Positions 15,611 through 23,530 of a DNA stretch of 32,924 bases are shown here, one piece after another; positions within the stretch are counted from its first letter, which is position 1; each line of letters begins with the position of its first letter. The position numbers and the translations under genes were made by a program. The stretch lies in assembly GCA_964541225.1 (NCBI GenBank), contig CAZIPN010000023.1, forward strand, positions 1 through 32,924, in the 5' to 3' direction. Source of the DNA: CAZIPN01 sp964541225 (GTDB taxonomy: Bacteria > Actinomycetota > Coriobacteriia > Anaerosomatales > JAAXUF01). Below the pieces are notes generated by a model. That model searched no databases and was not told the origin of the DNA. It saw only the letters and a list, made by a program, of their open reading frames with translations.

Positions 15611-17857
15611 ATGGCGAAGGCCTCAAGGAAGCCCGTTCGGGCTGACGCTCGCAAAGGCGCGAACAAGAGCACTGGGGGCAAAGCTACTGCCAGCAAGGCA
15701 TCTCGCAAGAACGCCGGCGGCAAAGCGCCTGCCAAGGCGATTGCGGCCGTTTCCTCCACTGAGGACATGAGTACTGCTCAGCTGATCTCATGGTATGCCT
15801 TGCTCGCCATGGTGTTCGTCGTGCCCTTGGCCATGAGCAACTGGACGTGGCTCGGATTCAAGCTCCCCATCACGTTCGACCAGTTCGACATCATCAAGGT
15901 GTTCTTCCAGCGAGTGCTGGGCTTGGTGGCGTTGTCGGCTTGGGGCTGGCACATACTGACGCGCGGCGGCAAGATCCGCCGAACCCCCGTCGACTGGCTC
16001 ATCCTCGCGTTCTTGGGCTGGGTCGTGATCTCGACCATCTTCTCGATCAGCCCGGCGACGGCCTTCTTTGGCAAGTACCGCCGTTTCGAAGGCTTGCTGT
16101 CCTTCATCAACTACGCGGTCATCTACTTCCTTGTGCTCCAATACGCCGATCGTCCCTCGCGCGTGCGCGCACTTGCCGAGACGCTGTTCTGGTCGGCGTT
16201 CTTGGTCGCTGGCTACGGCGTGCTTCAGTCGATCGGTCGCGATCCCATCGACTGGCACCAGCTGCCATTCGAGGCATTCCGACCGTTCTCGACGTACGGT
16301 AATCCCGATCTGCTCGGCGGCTTTCTGATGTTCTCTCTGCCGGTGGTGCTTGCTCTCGCACTTGCCGAGAAGAACATCTACACACGCCTCGTCTATTGGA
16401 CGGGGTTTGGCATCAACGTGTACGTGTGGATCGTGTCGTTCACCCGCGGTGCGTGGATTGGCGGGGCGGTAGGGATCGCGCTCATGGGCATCGTGGCCTG
16501 GCGCCATCACAGCAAGCTGCAATGGATCGATCTCGTTCCCGTGGGGGCGACGGCCGCTGCCGGAGGGACCGCAATCATCAGGAGTCTCTCAAGCTCCAAC
16601 GCGGTGATGAATTTCTGGGCGCGCCTGGCTTCAATCCCGCAGCTCAACGAGGGCTCTGGTCTGACGAGGACGGAGATCTGGAAGGCAGCCATTGCGGCGA
16701 TCACCCACTCGCCGATGAGATTCATCCTGGGCTACGGCGCCGATACATTCAGGCTCGTCTTCCCGAGGTTCAAACCCATCGAGTACACGCGCGACGCGGG
16801 ATATCTCTCCGTGGCCGACAACGTGCACGACTATCCGCTGCAGCTCGCTGCAGGAATTGGCGTGGTAGGTGTGGCTCTGCTGTACGGCATTTTCGCGTGG
16901 GCCGCTGCCCGGTCGTTCAAGATCGTCTTCGGCAGGTCAGATGACCCAAACCGATTGCTCGTCGGCGGTTTCTGGACTGCGGCCGCAGCGTACCTTGTGC
17001 AGCTGATGTTCGGCCTCTCCGTGACGGGCAACACGTTTCTGCTGTGGGTCTGCATCGGTGTTGTCCTTGCGCCCACCGCCACCTCCTTTGAGTTCAAGGC
17101 TCGGGAGTGGGGTATGGGTGCGGCCACCGTTGCGCTTGTGTTGGCCATGAGCGGCGTCGGATATCAGTTCGTCTTGATGTACGCCGACTACCAGTACCTG
17201 CTGGCGAACGTTGCGCTCAGCGGTCAGGCGCAAGTGGACGCGGCCAAGCTCGCGGTTCGACTGAACCCGTTCAACGACATGTATCGCTCCGAGGTGGGGA
17301 TGGCGTATCGGCAGGAACTCGTTAGTGCGGGGACTGCCATGGCGCAGGCACAGCAAACAGGGGGCAACGCATCTCAGTACGCGGTGACTCTCAACGACAG
17401 CTTCCAAAACGCCGTCGCCGCCTTGCAGGACACGATCAACTTCGTGCCGGACGAGTATGACAACTACGTGTTCATCGCCAGCGTGTACAACGCCGGAGGC
17501 AACTTCTTGGATCCGAAGTACTTCCAAGACGCGATCGCGTGGGCCAAGAAGGGCATCGAGGTGGAACCCTATGGTCCTGCGATCCGTGTCGAGTATGCGC
17601 GCGCGCTGGTTTCGAGTGGTCAGCTGGATGCTGGGCTCAACATGCTCGAGAGTGCCTGGGCGATGGATCACGCGTACGTGGACGCCGCCGAGCTTCTTGC
17701 GCAGGTCTACGAGCAGAAGGGCCAGTACGCGCAAGCAGCTGACGTGCTCAGGCAGACCCAGGCTGCCAACCCAAGCGACACGAGCATTGCGCCTCTGCTG
17801 AAGGCCGCCGAGGCGAGCGCGACTGCGGCGAGTTCGACACCGGCTACCGCTAAGTAG
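15611..17857 (+). CDS. O-antigen ligase/polymerase-like membrane protein with basic N-terminal tail and TPR tail
   Basis: 748 residues. Residues 1-48 are a Lys/Ala/Ser/Gly-rich tail with SRK and GGKA motifs, resembling histone H1 tails, and would be cytoplasmic. From about 56 to 530 there are ten or more membrane spans. SFTRGAWIGG (near residue 277) is the Wzy_C/WaaL-family signature. A large outer loop with RFKPIEYTRDAGYLSVADNVHDYPLQ follows, as expected for the ligase/polymerase loop. The last roughly 200 residues are extracytoplasmic and TPR-like (YGPAIRVEYARALVSSGQLDAGL, LLAQVYEQKGQYAQAADVL). It probably polymerises lipid-linked repeats or transfers glycans to proteins or lipid. AGAGGAG precedes the ATG. 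Which of the three activities applies cannot be told from sequence. Confidence 0.85.
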   Translation: MAKASRKPVRADARKGANKSTGGKATASKASRKNAGGKAPAKAIAAVSSTEDMSTAQLISWYALLAMVFVVPLAMSNWTWLGFKLPITFDQFDIIKVFFQRVLGLVALSAWGWHILTRGGKIRRTPVDWLILAFLGWVVISTIFSISPATAFFGKYRRFEGLLSFINYAVIYFLVLQYADRPSRVRALAETLFWSAFLVAGYGVLQSIGRDPIDWHQLPFEAFRPFSTYGNPDLLGGFLMFSLPVVLALALAEKNIYTRLVYWTGFGINVYVWIVSFTRGAWIGGAVGIALMGIVAWRHHSKLQWIDLVPVGATAAAGGTAIIRSLSSSNAVMNFWARLASIPQLNEGSGLTRTEIWKAAIAAITHSPMRFILGYGADTFRLVFPRFKPIEYTRDAGYLSVADNVHDYPLQLAAGIGVVGVALLYGIFAWAAARSFKIVFGRSDDPNRLLVGGFWTAAAAYLVQLMFGLSVTGNTFLLWVCIGVVLAPTATSFEFKAREWGMGAATVALVLAMSGVGYQFVLMYADYQYLLANVALSGQAQVDAAKLAVRLNPFNDMYRSEVGMAYRQELVSAGTAMAQAQQTGGNASQYAVTLNDSFQNAVAALQDTINFVPDEYDNYVFIASVYNAGGNFLDPKYFQDAIAWAKKGIEVEPYGPAIRVEYARALVSSGQLDAGLNMLESAWAMDHAYVDAAELLAQVYEQKGQYAQAADVLRQTQAANPSDTSIAPLLKAAEASATAASSTPATAK

Positions 17858-17935
17858 GCGAAGGCTGCCCCCTAGGTGAGCTAGCGCGTTGTGGACAGCT
17901 CTTTGTCTCGGCAAGACACTGATCGAAGGACCAAA

Positions 17936-19147
17936 ATGGCTCGACGACTGAGGCGCGTGTTCGGCGGGTTTGCGGACCCGGCACGGAGAACCAAATGGAT
18001 AATCGTCAGCTTCACCGTGCTGATTCTGTTGATCGCGGCGTCTATTCCGGTGTTCGCTGTCACTACGAGTACGGGGTTTTGTGAGAACGCATGTCACAAG
18101 GTCCAAGACGATACGATCACCGCGTACCAGCATTCGGTGCACTCGAAGGTGGCGTGCGTTGCGTGCCACTTGCCGGTAGGACGAAACCCGCTGACCTTCG
18201 CCGCGCACGAGATCAGCTCGCTGAAAGAGGTCGGCGAAGCTCTCACAAACAACTATTCGCTGCCTTTGAACAAGAACGACTACGTCGCCCTGACGATGCC
18301 CTCGGTTCAGTGCACGCAATGCCACGATCTGTCGAAGAATAGCGGCACAACGAATCCGCGCGTGATCGTGCTTCACCAGATTCACACCGCAAAAGGCGTT
18401 GCGTGCACCATCTGCCACAACCGCGTTGGGCACAACGAGGACTTCGCGTTGAAGCTGACAGATCCATCTGGTGCGAAGAATCAGAAACACACCGACTTCA
18501 TGACGATGCCGGCGTGCTTCCGTTGCCACACACAGGAACCGGTCAAGGATGCACCATCCGGCAAGTGCACGAGGTGCCACGACCGCGGGTCGGCGCATGC
18601 GCCGACAAACCACCAGAGTGCGGACTTCTTGCAAAGCGAGCACGGCAAGCTGGCTTCTGCCGAGGAGTCGCGCGTGCCCTGGCTCAACGCCAAAGAGCCG
18701 ACGTCGACCGCGCAAGGCACAGCCCGCGTCCAGGCCAACGGGGCGGATTCTCAATACTCCGATGGTGAAGCATTGAAGAAGGTGTCGCAGGTCAACACCT
18801 GTTCGACGTGCCATGCCAAGAGCTTCTGCACGGACTGCCACGGCCTGCAGATGCCACATCCGACTGGCTTCAGGGCGACCCACGCCAAGTTCAGCGCGGC
18901 GAGCGAGCCCGTGTGCGCGAAATGCCATGGCTCAGGCGCGAATTCTTGTTCAGATTGCCATCACGGCACGGAAATCGGCTACAAGATTGACCCATCGCGC
19001 ACATGGCTCCAGCAACACTCCGATGCGACCGGTCTGGCGAGCGAAGCCGATTGCGCGCGGCCCGGAGGATGCCATTCCTCGCCCGCATACTGCGCTGACT
19101 GTCACGCGAACCACGGCACGATGCCACCAGGCGCGCCTCCGCTCTAG
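17936..19147 (+). CDS. Membrane-anchored multiheme c-type cytochrome
   Basis: 403 residues. A single hydrophobic span (about 21-43) follows a basic start, giving an N-terminal anchor with the rest outside. Ten canonical CXXCH heme sites begin at residues 74, 126, 157, 194, 211, 289, 298, 327, 338 and 386. Two expanded sites occur: CENACH (49-54, CX3CH) right after the span, and a CX5CH at 373-380. The layout, an anchor followed at once by a heme pair, resembles NapC/NirT/NrfH quinol dehydrogenases, but the number of hemes is much larger. It likely moves electrons between menaquinol and an outside partner; this is inference. The start was set at ATG with GAAGGA five bases upstream; a GTG at 17891 lacks such a site. 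menG lies downstream. Confidence 0.9.
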   Translation: MARRLRRVFGGFADPARRTKWIIVSFTVLILLIAASIPVFAVTTSTGFCENACHKVQDDTITAYQHSVHSKVACVACHLPVGRNPLTFAAHEISSLKEVGEALTNNYSLPLNKNDYVALTMPSVQCTQCHDLSKNSGTTNPRVIVLHQIHTAKGVACTICHNRVGHNEDFALKLTDPSGAKNQKHTDFMTMPACFRCHTQEPVKDAPSGKCTRCHDRGSAHAPTNHQSADFLQSEHGKLASAEESRVPWLNAKEPTSTAQGTARVQANGADSQYSDGEALKKVSQVNTCSTCHAKSFCTDCHGLQMPHPTGFRATHAKFSAASEPVCAKCHGSGANSCSDCHHGTEIGYKIDPSRTWLQQHSDATGLASEADCARPGGCHSSPAYCADCHANHGTMPPGAPPL

Positions 19148-19204
19148 GGTGGAAACGTGTTCCCGCGTCCTCGTGCGCGCCGTCGCGAGGTGCTTGGCGC
19201 GCGG

Positions 19205-19246
19205 GTTCGTTGCCCGCTGGCGCGAGTTCGTTGCCCGCTGGCGCGT
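19205..19246 (+). repeat. 21-bp direct repeat, two copies, in a 258-bp spacer
   Basis: GTTCGTTGCCCGCTGGCGCG occurs at 19205-19224 and again at 19226-19245, a 21-bp period with one variable base per unit. It lies between the cytochrome and menG genes (19148-19411), a stretch with no supported gene. The rest of this spacer is GC-rich, and I see no clear promoter in it. Confidence 0.7.
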
Positions 19247-19411
19247 GTCGTCGGGCGCTGCCGTCGCCACTACCTTCGTGCGCGTCGTTTGTCCGCTGAC
19301 TCGAATGCCGGTAACCTGTTCGCGCGGTCGGGGCGTACAGATCCTCGGCCACGTCGGATCGCCACTCGGCCGGCCGTCTCTTGAGGGCCGCGCCACGAGC
19401 AAGGGATGAGC

Positions 19412-20134
19412 ATGCCCGACTCCGATCTCGCACCCGGCCGCCCAACAGCTGAGCGCGTCCGCGGGATCTTCTCGCAGATCGCCGACAAGTACGACCTGTT
19501 CAACGCCATGGCGAGCCTCGGCATCGACCGCTCATGGCGTCGCGAACTCGTGCGTGCCTGCGCTCTCACGCCTGCATCCCGAGCGCTCGATCTCGCTTCA
19601 GGGACTGGCGACGTTGCTTTCGCGCTCGCGAATCTCGGCAAGCCTGCCGAGGTCGTTGCCACCGACTTCGTGCCCGAGATGCTCGCAGTCGCCGAGCACA
19701 AAGCCGCCGACAAACCCGCGGCGGTTCCGGTTCTGTTCTCGGTAGCCGACGCGCAGGACTTGCCCTTCGAGGATGCGAGTTTCGACGTTGCGACGGTCGC
19801 ATTCGGCGTGCGCAATTTCCCTGACCGGGAGCGCAATTTCGCCGAGGTCTTGCGGGTGCTCAAGCCCGGCGGCCGCTACGTCATCCTGGAGTTCTCGCGG
19901 CCGCCGTTCGCGCCATGGCGCGCCCTCTACCACGTGTATCTGCGCCATGCGATCCCGGCGATCGGCGGGGTGCTCACCGGTGATCGAGCCGGCTTCGTCT
20001 ACCTCAACGACTCGATACGTCAGTTTCCGACTCAGGCTGAGCTTGCTGCCGAGCTACGCGCAGCCGGGTTTCATGTTGTCAGCTGGAAGGACATGAGCGG
20101 CGGGATTGTCGCGCTGCACACCGCCGTGAAGTAA
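19412..20134 (+). CDS. menG: Demethylmenaquinone methyltransferase (MenG/UbiE)
   Basis: 240 residues. It transfers a methyl group from S-adenosylmethionine in the last step of menaquinone synthesis. VRGIFSQIADKYDLFNAMASLGIDRSWR is the family's N-terminal signature. DLASGTGDVAFALA (SAM-binding motif I), ATDFVPEML, DAQDLPFEDASFD, VAFGVRNFPDRE and LKPGGRYVILEFSRP follow in order. The end (SWKDMSGGIVALHTAVK) also matches. AGGG lies six bases before the ATG at 19412; the ATG at 19406 directly abuts it and is less likely. With the cytochrome before it, the gene supports a menaquinone-based respiratory chain. Both classical and futalosine routes can use this type of methyltransferase. Confidence 0.93.
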   Translation: MPDSDLAPGRPTAERVRGIFSQIADKYDLFNAMASLGIDRSWRRELVRACALTPASRALDLASGTGDVAFALANLGKPAEVVATDFVPEMLAVAEHKAADKPAAVPVLFSVADAQDLPFEDASFDVATVAFGVRNFPDRERNFAEVLRVLKPGGRYVILEFSRPPFAPWRALYHVYLRHAIPAIGGVLTGDRAGFVYLNDSIRQFPTQAELAAELRAAGFHVVSWKDMSGGIVALHTAVK

Positions 20135-20173
20135 CGTGCGCCGTAGACTTCCGGGCGCGATGCGCTGCTGCGC

Positions 20174-20192
20174 CGCCGACAGGCTGTCGGCG
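20174..20192. terminator. Hairpin after menG
   Basis: CGCCGAC (20174-20180) pairs with GTCGGCG (20186-20192) over a 5-base loop, 40 bases after the menG stop. No T tract follows. A TATCAT at 20209-20214 just downstream could be the -10 element for the next gene, so this region may separate two transcription units. Confidence 0.4.
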
Positions 20193-20245
20193 CAGGAGCT
20201 GCCTGCGGTATCATCGCGTCAGCCCCGAGCCGAAGGAACCTCCTG

Positions 20246-21592
20246 ATGCTGCTGACCGCTCGCTACGTGCTGCCAATCTCCACTCCGCACATCGAAGACG
20301 GCGCCGTTCTCGTGCAAGACGACAAGATCGTCGATATCGGCGATTCCGCACAGCTGCGCGAGACCTATCCGGATGAGCCGGTGCGGGATTTTGGGCTTGC
20401 GGCGCTCATGCCGGGATTCGTCAACCTGCACACACACCTCGAGTACACCGCGATGCGCGGGCTCATCGACGATCTTCCGTACTCGGAGTGGAAGCTGCAG
20501 CTCATGCGCAAGGCGCAGCTCTTCTCGAGCCAGGACTGGGATGACTCGGCGCTACTCGGCGCCCTGGAATCTCTACAGTCCGGGATCACGACGATAGCCG
20601 ACATCAGTGGGACGGGATCGTCTGGGCATGCGGCGCAGGGCGCGGGCCTTCGAGGCGTTATCTACCGCGAAGTCTCTACCATGGACAAGAGCCGCGTCAG
20701 CGAGGTCATGACACGCGCCGCCGAGGACATCACGGCGTGGCGCGAGACCAGCGACAGTTCGCGCATCACCGTCGGCATCGCGCCACACGCCGCGTATTCG
20801 TGCCATCCGGAGCTGTTCCGCCGAGTGGCCGAGTACGCCATGGATGGGACGATGGTCGCCATCCACCTGGCCGGTAGCGTCGAGGAGTACGAGTTCGTGA
20901 AGTACGGCTCGTCGATGTTGGCGGTGGACGTGCGTGACAGCTACGACGCCGACGCGCCCCTGTGGCTTCCGACGGGTGTCAGCCCCGTGCGCTACGTTCT
21001 TCAGTGGGGGCTTCTTGATGTCCCCAACATCATGGCCGTGCACTGCACCCAGGTCGAAGACGGCGATATCGGCGTGCTTGCCGAGAAGGACGTGACGGTC
21101 GCGCACTGTCCGCGGTCCGAAGCCAAACTCGCGATGGGTGTGGCCCCGATCGAGAAGTTCCAGCGTGCGAGCATTCGCGTGGGCATTGGGACGGACTCGC
21201 CTGCGGCGTCTAACTCGATGGATGTGTTCGAGGAGATGCGCATAGGTCTGCTGGTCCAGCGCGCCATCATGGGCGAGGACCGGTTCATGAGCGCTCGGCA
21301 ATACGTGAAGATGGCGACGCTTGATGCCGCCCGTGTGCTGGGCTTGGATGATCTCGTCGGGTCGCTTGAGACAGGTAAGCAAGCCGACATCATTGCGGTG
21401 GATCTGTCCAAGTCTCACCAGATCCCGACGCATTATCCGTACAGCACACTCGTTCACACGGCCAACCAGGAGAACGTGCTCGCAACGATGGTTGCTGGCC
21501 GCATCCTGTACGAAGACCGCACGTGGAGTTCGATGGACTACGAGCGCCTCTTCTCTCGCGCAGACGAGATGCGCATGAAGTTGCGGTCGTAG
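20246..21592 (+). CDS. TrzA/MtaD-type amidohydrolase (possible aminodeoxyfutalosine or S-adenosylhomocysteine deaminase)
   Basis: 448 residues of the metal-dependent amidohydrolase superfamily. A short beta segment starts the protein (LLTARYVLPISTPHIEDGAV). Metal ligands follow: HTH (62 and 64, in GFVNLHTHLEYTAMRG), His207 in AIHLAGSVEE, His266 in VHCTQV, and Asp317 in GIGTDSPAASNSMDVFEEM. AHCPRSEAKL (286-295) is typical of the adenosine-like deaminase group (MtaD, TrzA, MqnX). GKQADIIAVDL closes the barrel. AAGGA lies nine bases before the ATG. Next to menG, aminodeoxyfutalosine deaminase of the futalosine pathway is attractive, but no mqn genes are in the window. S-adenosylhomocysteine or methylthioadenosine deamination is equally compatible with the sequence. 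Confidence 0.85.
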   Translation: MLLTARYVLPISTPHIEDGAVLVQDDKIVDIGDSAQLRETYPDEPVRDFGLAALMPGFVNLHTHLEYTAMRGLIDDLPYSEWKLQLMRKAQLFSSQDWDDSALLGALESLQSGITTIADISGTGSSGHAAQGAGLRGVIYREVSTMDKSRVSEVMTRAAEDITAWRETSDSSRITVGIAPHAAYSCHPELFRRVAEYAMDGTMVAIHLAGSVEEYEFVKYGSSMLAVDVRDSYDADAPLWLPTGVSPVRYVLQWGLLDVPNIMAVHCTQVEDGDIGVLAEKDVTVAHCPRSEAKLAMGVAPIEKFQRASIRVGIGTDSPAASNSMDVFEEMRIGLLVQRAIMGEDRFMSARQYVKMATLDAARVLGLDDLVGSLETGKQADIIAVDLSKSHQIPTHYPYSTLVHTANQENVLATMVAGRILYEDRTWSSMDYERLFSRADEMRMKLRS

Positions 21593-21685
21593 GCTGCGTC
21601 GGTTGTCCGCTGCGAAGCGCGGCATGTTTCTAGCTGGAGAGCGTGTGTGACGGTTTGCGGACGAGCGCGGTTCGATCAGGCCGCA

Positions 21686-21694
21686 TGATATACT
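21686..21694 (+). promoter_or_regulatory. Putative extended -10 promoter
   Basis: TGA plus TATACT forms an extended -10 element in the 165-bp spacer after the amidohydrolase. A start site about seven bases downstream would give a leader of roughly 55 bases with AGGAGGAAT before the GTG at 21758. No good -35 is visible, as is usual for extended -10 promoters. Confidence 0.5.
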
Positions 21695-21757
21695 ACGCGG
21701 GTTCAGGCAAGCTCAGGCGCATCGATCGCCGACCCCACAATTCAGGAGGAATCGCAC

Positions 21758-22183
21758 GTGAGCGACGAGAACTTCTTCTTCGATGACGATGCCAAGCCGG
21801 CATCAAAGGTCTCCAAGGCGAGCAAGACGCCAACCAAGAGCAAGAGCAGCAAGACGACGACGCGTCCGCCGAGCAAGAAGGGCACTCGCAAGACAGCGCC
21901 TCCGGCTCCCGAAGGGCAGAGCGTGTCGATGACGATCGCCATCCTCTTCTCAGTCGTCAGCTTGCTTCTCGGCGTGATTGTCGGGCTCTACATCAACTCA
22001 ATCACCGGTGGTGCGAACGGCACAATCAGCTCGACAACTCCGCCCGCCACTCAAGCGCCGGCCCTGACACAGGATCAGATGGGCGGGGGCATTCCCTCCG
22101 GGCACCCGGACGTGAACTCCATGTCTGGTGGTACGGGTGGCGCGGTGCCAGGTGGCACTTCTGCGACCTCCGCAGGGCAGTAG
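21758..22183 (+). CDS. Small single-span membrane protein with Lys/Ser/Thr-rich cytoplasmic tail, unknown function
   Basis: 141 residues from a GTG preceded by AGGAGGAAT. The first ten residues are acidic and aromatic (DENFFFDDD). Residues about 12-50 are very rich in Lys, Ser, Thr and Pro. One strong membrane span follows (about 57-80, MTIAILFSVVSLLLGVIVGLYI). The outer part (about 81-141) is a low-complexity Gly/Thr/Pro/Ser stretch. No domain was recognised. It is followed 84 bases later by a membrane-anchored TPR protein, and the two may form a unit. The basic tail resembles that of the O-antigen ligase-like protein ending at 17857 in composition, not in alignable sequence. Confidence 0.75.
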   Translation: MSDENFFFDDDAKPASKVSKASKTPTKSKSSKTTTRPPSKKGTRKTAPPAPEGQSVSMTIAILFSVVSLLLGVIVGLYINSITGGANGTISSTTPPATQAPALTQDQMGGGIPSGHPDVNSMSGGTGGAVPGGTSATSAGQ

Positions 22184-22267
22184 TCCGGATCCAACCGCTC
22201 ACGAACCGCAATGTACCCACGCGCGGGTCGCTAGACCTCAACGATTCCCAACGGAGGGAGTGCCAAC

Positions 22268-22948
22268 GTGGCGCTCAACAAGTCCAATACCTCGCTCTGG
22301 GTGAAGATACTGATCATCATCCTGATCGTTGCGTTCGTCAGTCTATTCATGTACACGGGCATTGCGGGCATCTTCGATTTGTTCAAGCAAACACCGGCGT
22401 CTCAGACGGCCACGGTCGATCACGTCACAGCACTCTCGCAGCAGTATCAGCCACAAATCGACGCGTTCAAAGCAGCTGCGGCGAGCAATCCAACAAGCTA
22501 CACGGCCCAGGTTGATCTTGCGAACGCCTACTACGAGTGGGCTGCGGCGCTGTCTCAACCGGAACCCGGCAAGAGCCAGTTGACTAGCGCGGCGATGACC
22601 GCCGCCTATCAGACATGGGGATTGGCGAAGGATGCCTACGACAAGGCAGTTGGGCTGAGCAAGACGTTTGACCCAAGCACGCAGACAGACAGGTCGTACG
22701 CGACGTTTTACAGCAACGACGCGACTGGGGCCATCACGATCGTGAACGAGGTTATCAAGAAGGACCCGACGTTCGCGCAAGCCTGGGTACATCTCGGCAC
22801 GTACTACGAGGCCGTCGGCAAGATGTCCTTGGCGATTCCGGCCTATCAGAAGTACCTAGCGCTCGATCCGAAAGGGGCGAGTGCGTCGGGGGTGGCCGAG
22901 CACCTGAAGTCGCTGGGCGCATCGACCACGGCAACCAAGACGCCGTAG
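22268..22948 (+). CDS. Membrane-anchored TPR protein
   Basis: 226 residues from a GTG with GGAGGG upstream. A short basic start is followed by one membrane span (about 12-35), then an outside domain. That domain has TPR-like helical pairs: AQVDLANAYYEWAAAL (from about residue 76), a middle pair, and FAQAWVHLGTYYEAVGKMSLAIPAYQKYLALDP (about 168-200), which is a clear TPR unit. Such proteins are scaffolds for periplasmic or membrane complexes. It lies 84 bases after the preceding small membrane protein. The downstream neighbour is convergent, so the transcript ends before about 23055. Confidence 0.8.
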   Translation: MALNKSNTSLWVKILIIILIVAFVSLFMYTGIAGIFDLFKQTPASQTATVDHVTALSQQYQPQIDAFKAAAASNPTSYTAQVDLANAYYEWAAALSQPEPGKSQLTSAAMTAAYQTWGLAKDAYDKAVGLSKTFDPSTQTDRSYATFYSNDATGAITIVNEVIKKDPTFAQAWVHLGTYYEAVGKMSLAIPAYQKYLALDPKGASASGVAEHLKSLGASTTATKTP

Positions 22949-23054
22949 TCCCGGTCGGGCAGCTTCGGCGACAGTTCCAGATGCAGAAGGGCGCGGGCGC
23001 AGACTCGCGACCCGCAGCATGTGCGGCGACATCAGTTGCCGATCGGATCTGAGG

Positions 23055-23405
23055 TCATGCGAGGCTTGCGTCCACCATCTGAAGAGCTTCGTCGAGTCCC
23101 GCCGCAGTCGCGAAGATGCCATTGAGCCGCGTGAGCGACAAGATGTTGTCGACGGTCTCGTTGGTGATCAACACGAGCTTCCCCCCGGATTGCCCGTACT
23201 CCTTCGACAGCGAAAGCAAGAGGCCAAGCCCGGAGCTGTCGAGGTATTCAACGTCGGACAAATCCACGATCGCAGCGGGTGGGGCGTTCTTCAGGATACG
23301 GTCGATGTTCATCCGAAACGTCGCACACTCGCCGTAGTCGAGATCCCCAACCAGCGTGAGCTTCCAACACCCGGGATTCTGATCCAGATTGATGCTCAGT
23401 GTCAT
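23055..23405 (-). CDS. STAS-domain anti-sigma-factor antagonist-like protein
   Basis: 116 residues, one STAS domain of the SpoIIAA/RsbV kind. The key site YLDSSGLGLLLSL (about residues 54-66) has the serine that is phosphorylated by a SpoIIAB/RsbW-type kinase in characterised members. LTLVGDLDYGECATFR is the usual first strands and helix. AAGGA lies a few bases before the ATG. It is transcribed away from a second STAS gene at 23531, with 125 bp between them. No partner kinase or sigma factor gene is in the window. It may control sigma factor release or a surface-process switch; the target is unknown. Confidence 0.88.
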   Translation of the reverse strand: MTLSINLDQNPGCWKLTLVGDLDYGECATFRMNIDRILKNAPPAAIVDLSDVEYLDSSGLGLLLSLSKEYGQSGGKLVLITNETVDNILSLTRLNGIFATAAGLDEALQMVDASLA

Positions 23406-23459
23406 GGAAGTCCTTCCGTATGTGTGGGGCTACAGGAATCGTACCCACTCGAACGGCTC

Positions 23460-23488
23460 TTGGAGCGGCACTGCAGGGGCGGTACAAT
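23460..23488 (+). promoter_or_regulatory. Sigma-70-type promoter of the plus-strand STAS gene
   Basis: TTGGAG (23460-23465) and TACAAT (23483-23488) are separated by exactly 17 bases. Transcription would start near 23495, about 36 bases before the ATG at 23531. This is the best -35/-10 pair I can see in the window. Confidence 0.6.
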
Positions 23489-23530
23489 CCGTATTCACCG
23501 GCCCGTGGCCAGAATGGAGCGCTGCATCGT

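Noticed and set aside
16937..18928. A 663-residue open frame on the minus strand across the polymerase/ligase-like and cytochrome genes
   Set aside because: It is antisense to two well-supported genes, has no recognisable domain, and an Arg/His/Val-rich composition typical of reversed GC-rich coding DNA.
19148..19405. A short Arg-rich ORF between the cytochrome and menG genes
   Set aside because: Composition is dominated by Arg/Ala/Pro from GC-rich DNA, with no ribosome-binding site or domain.
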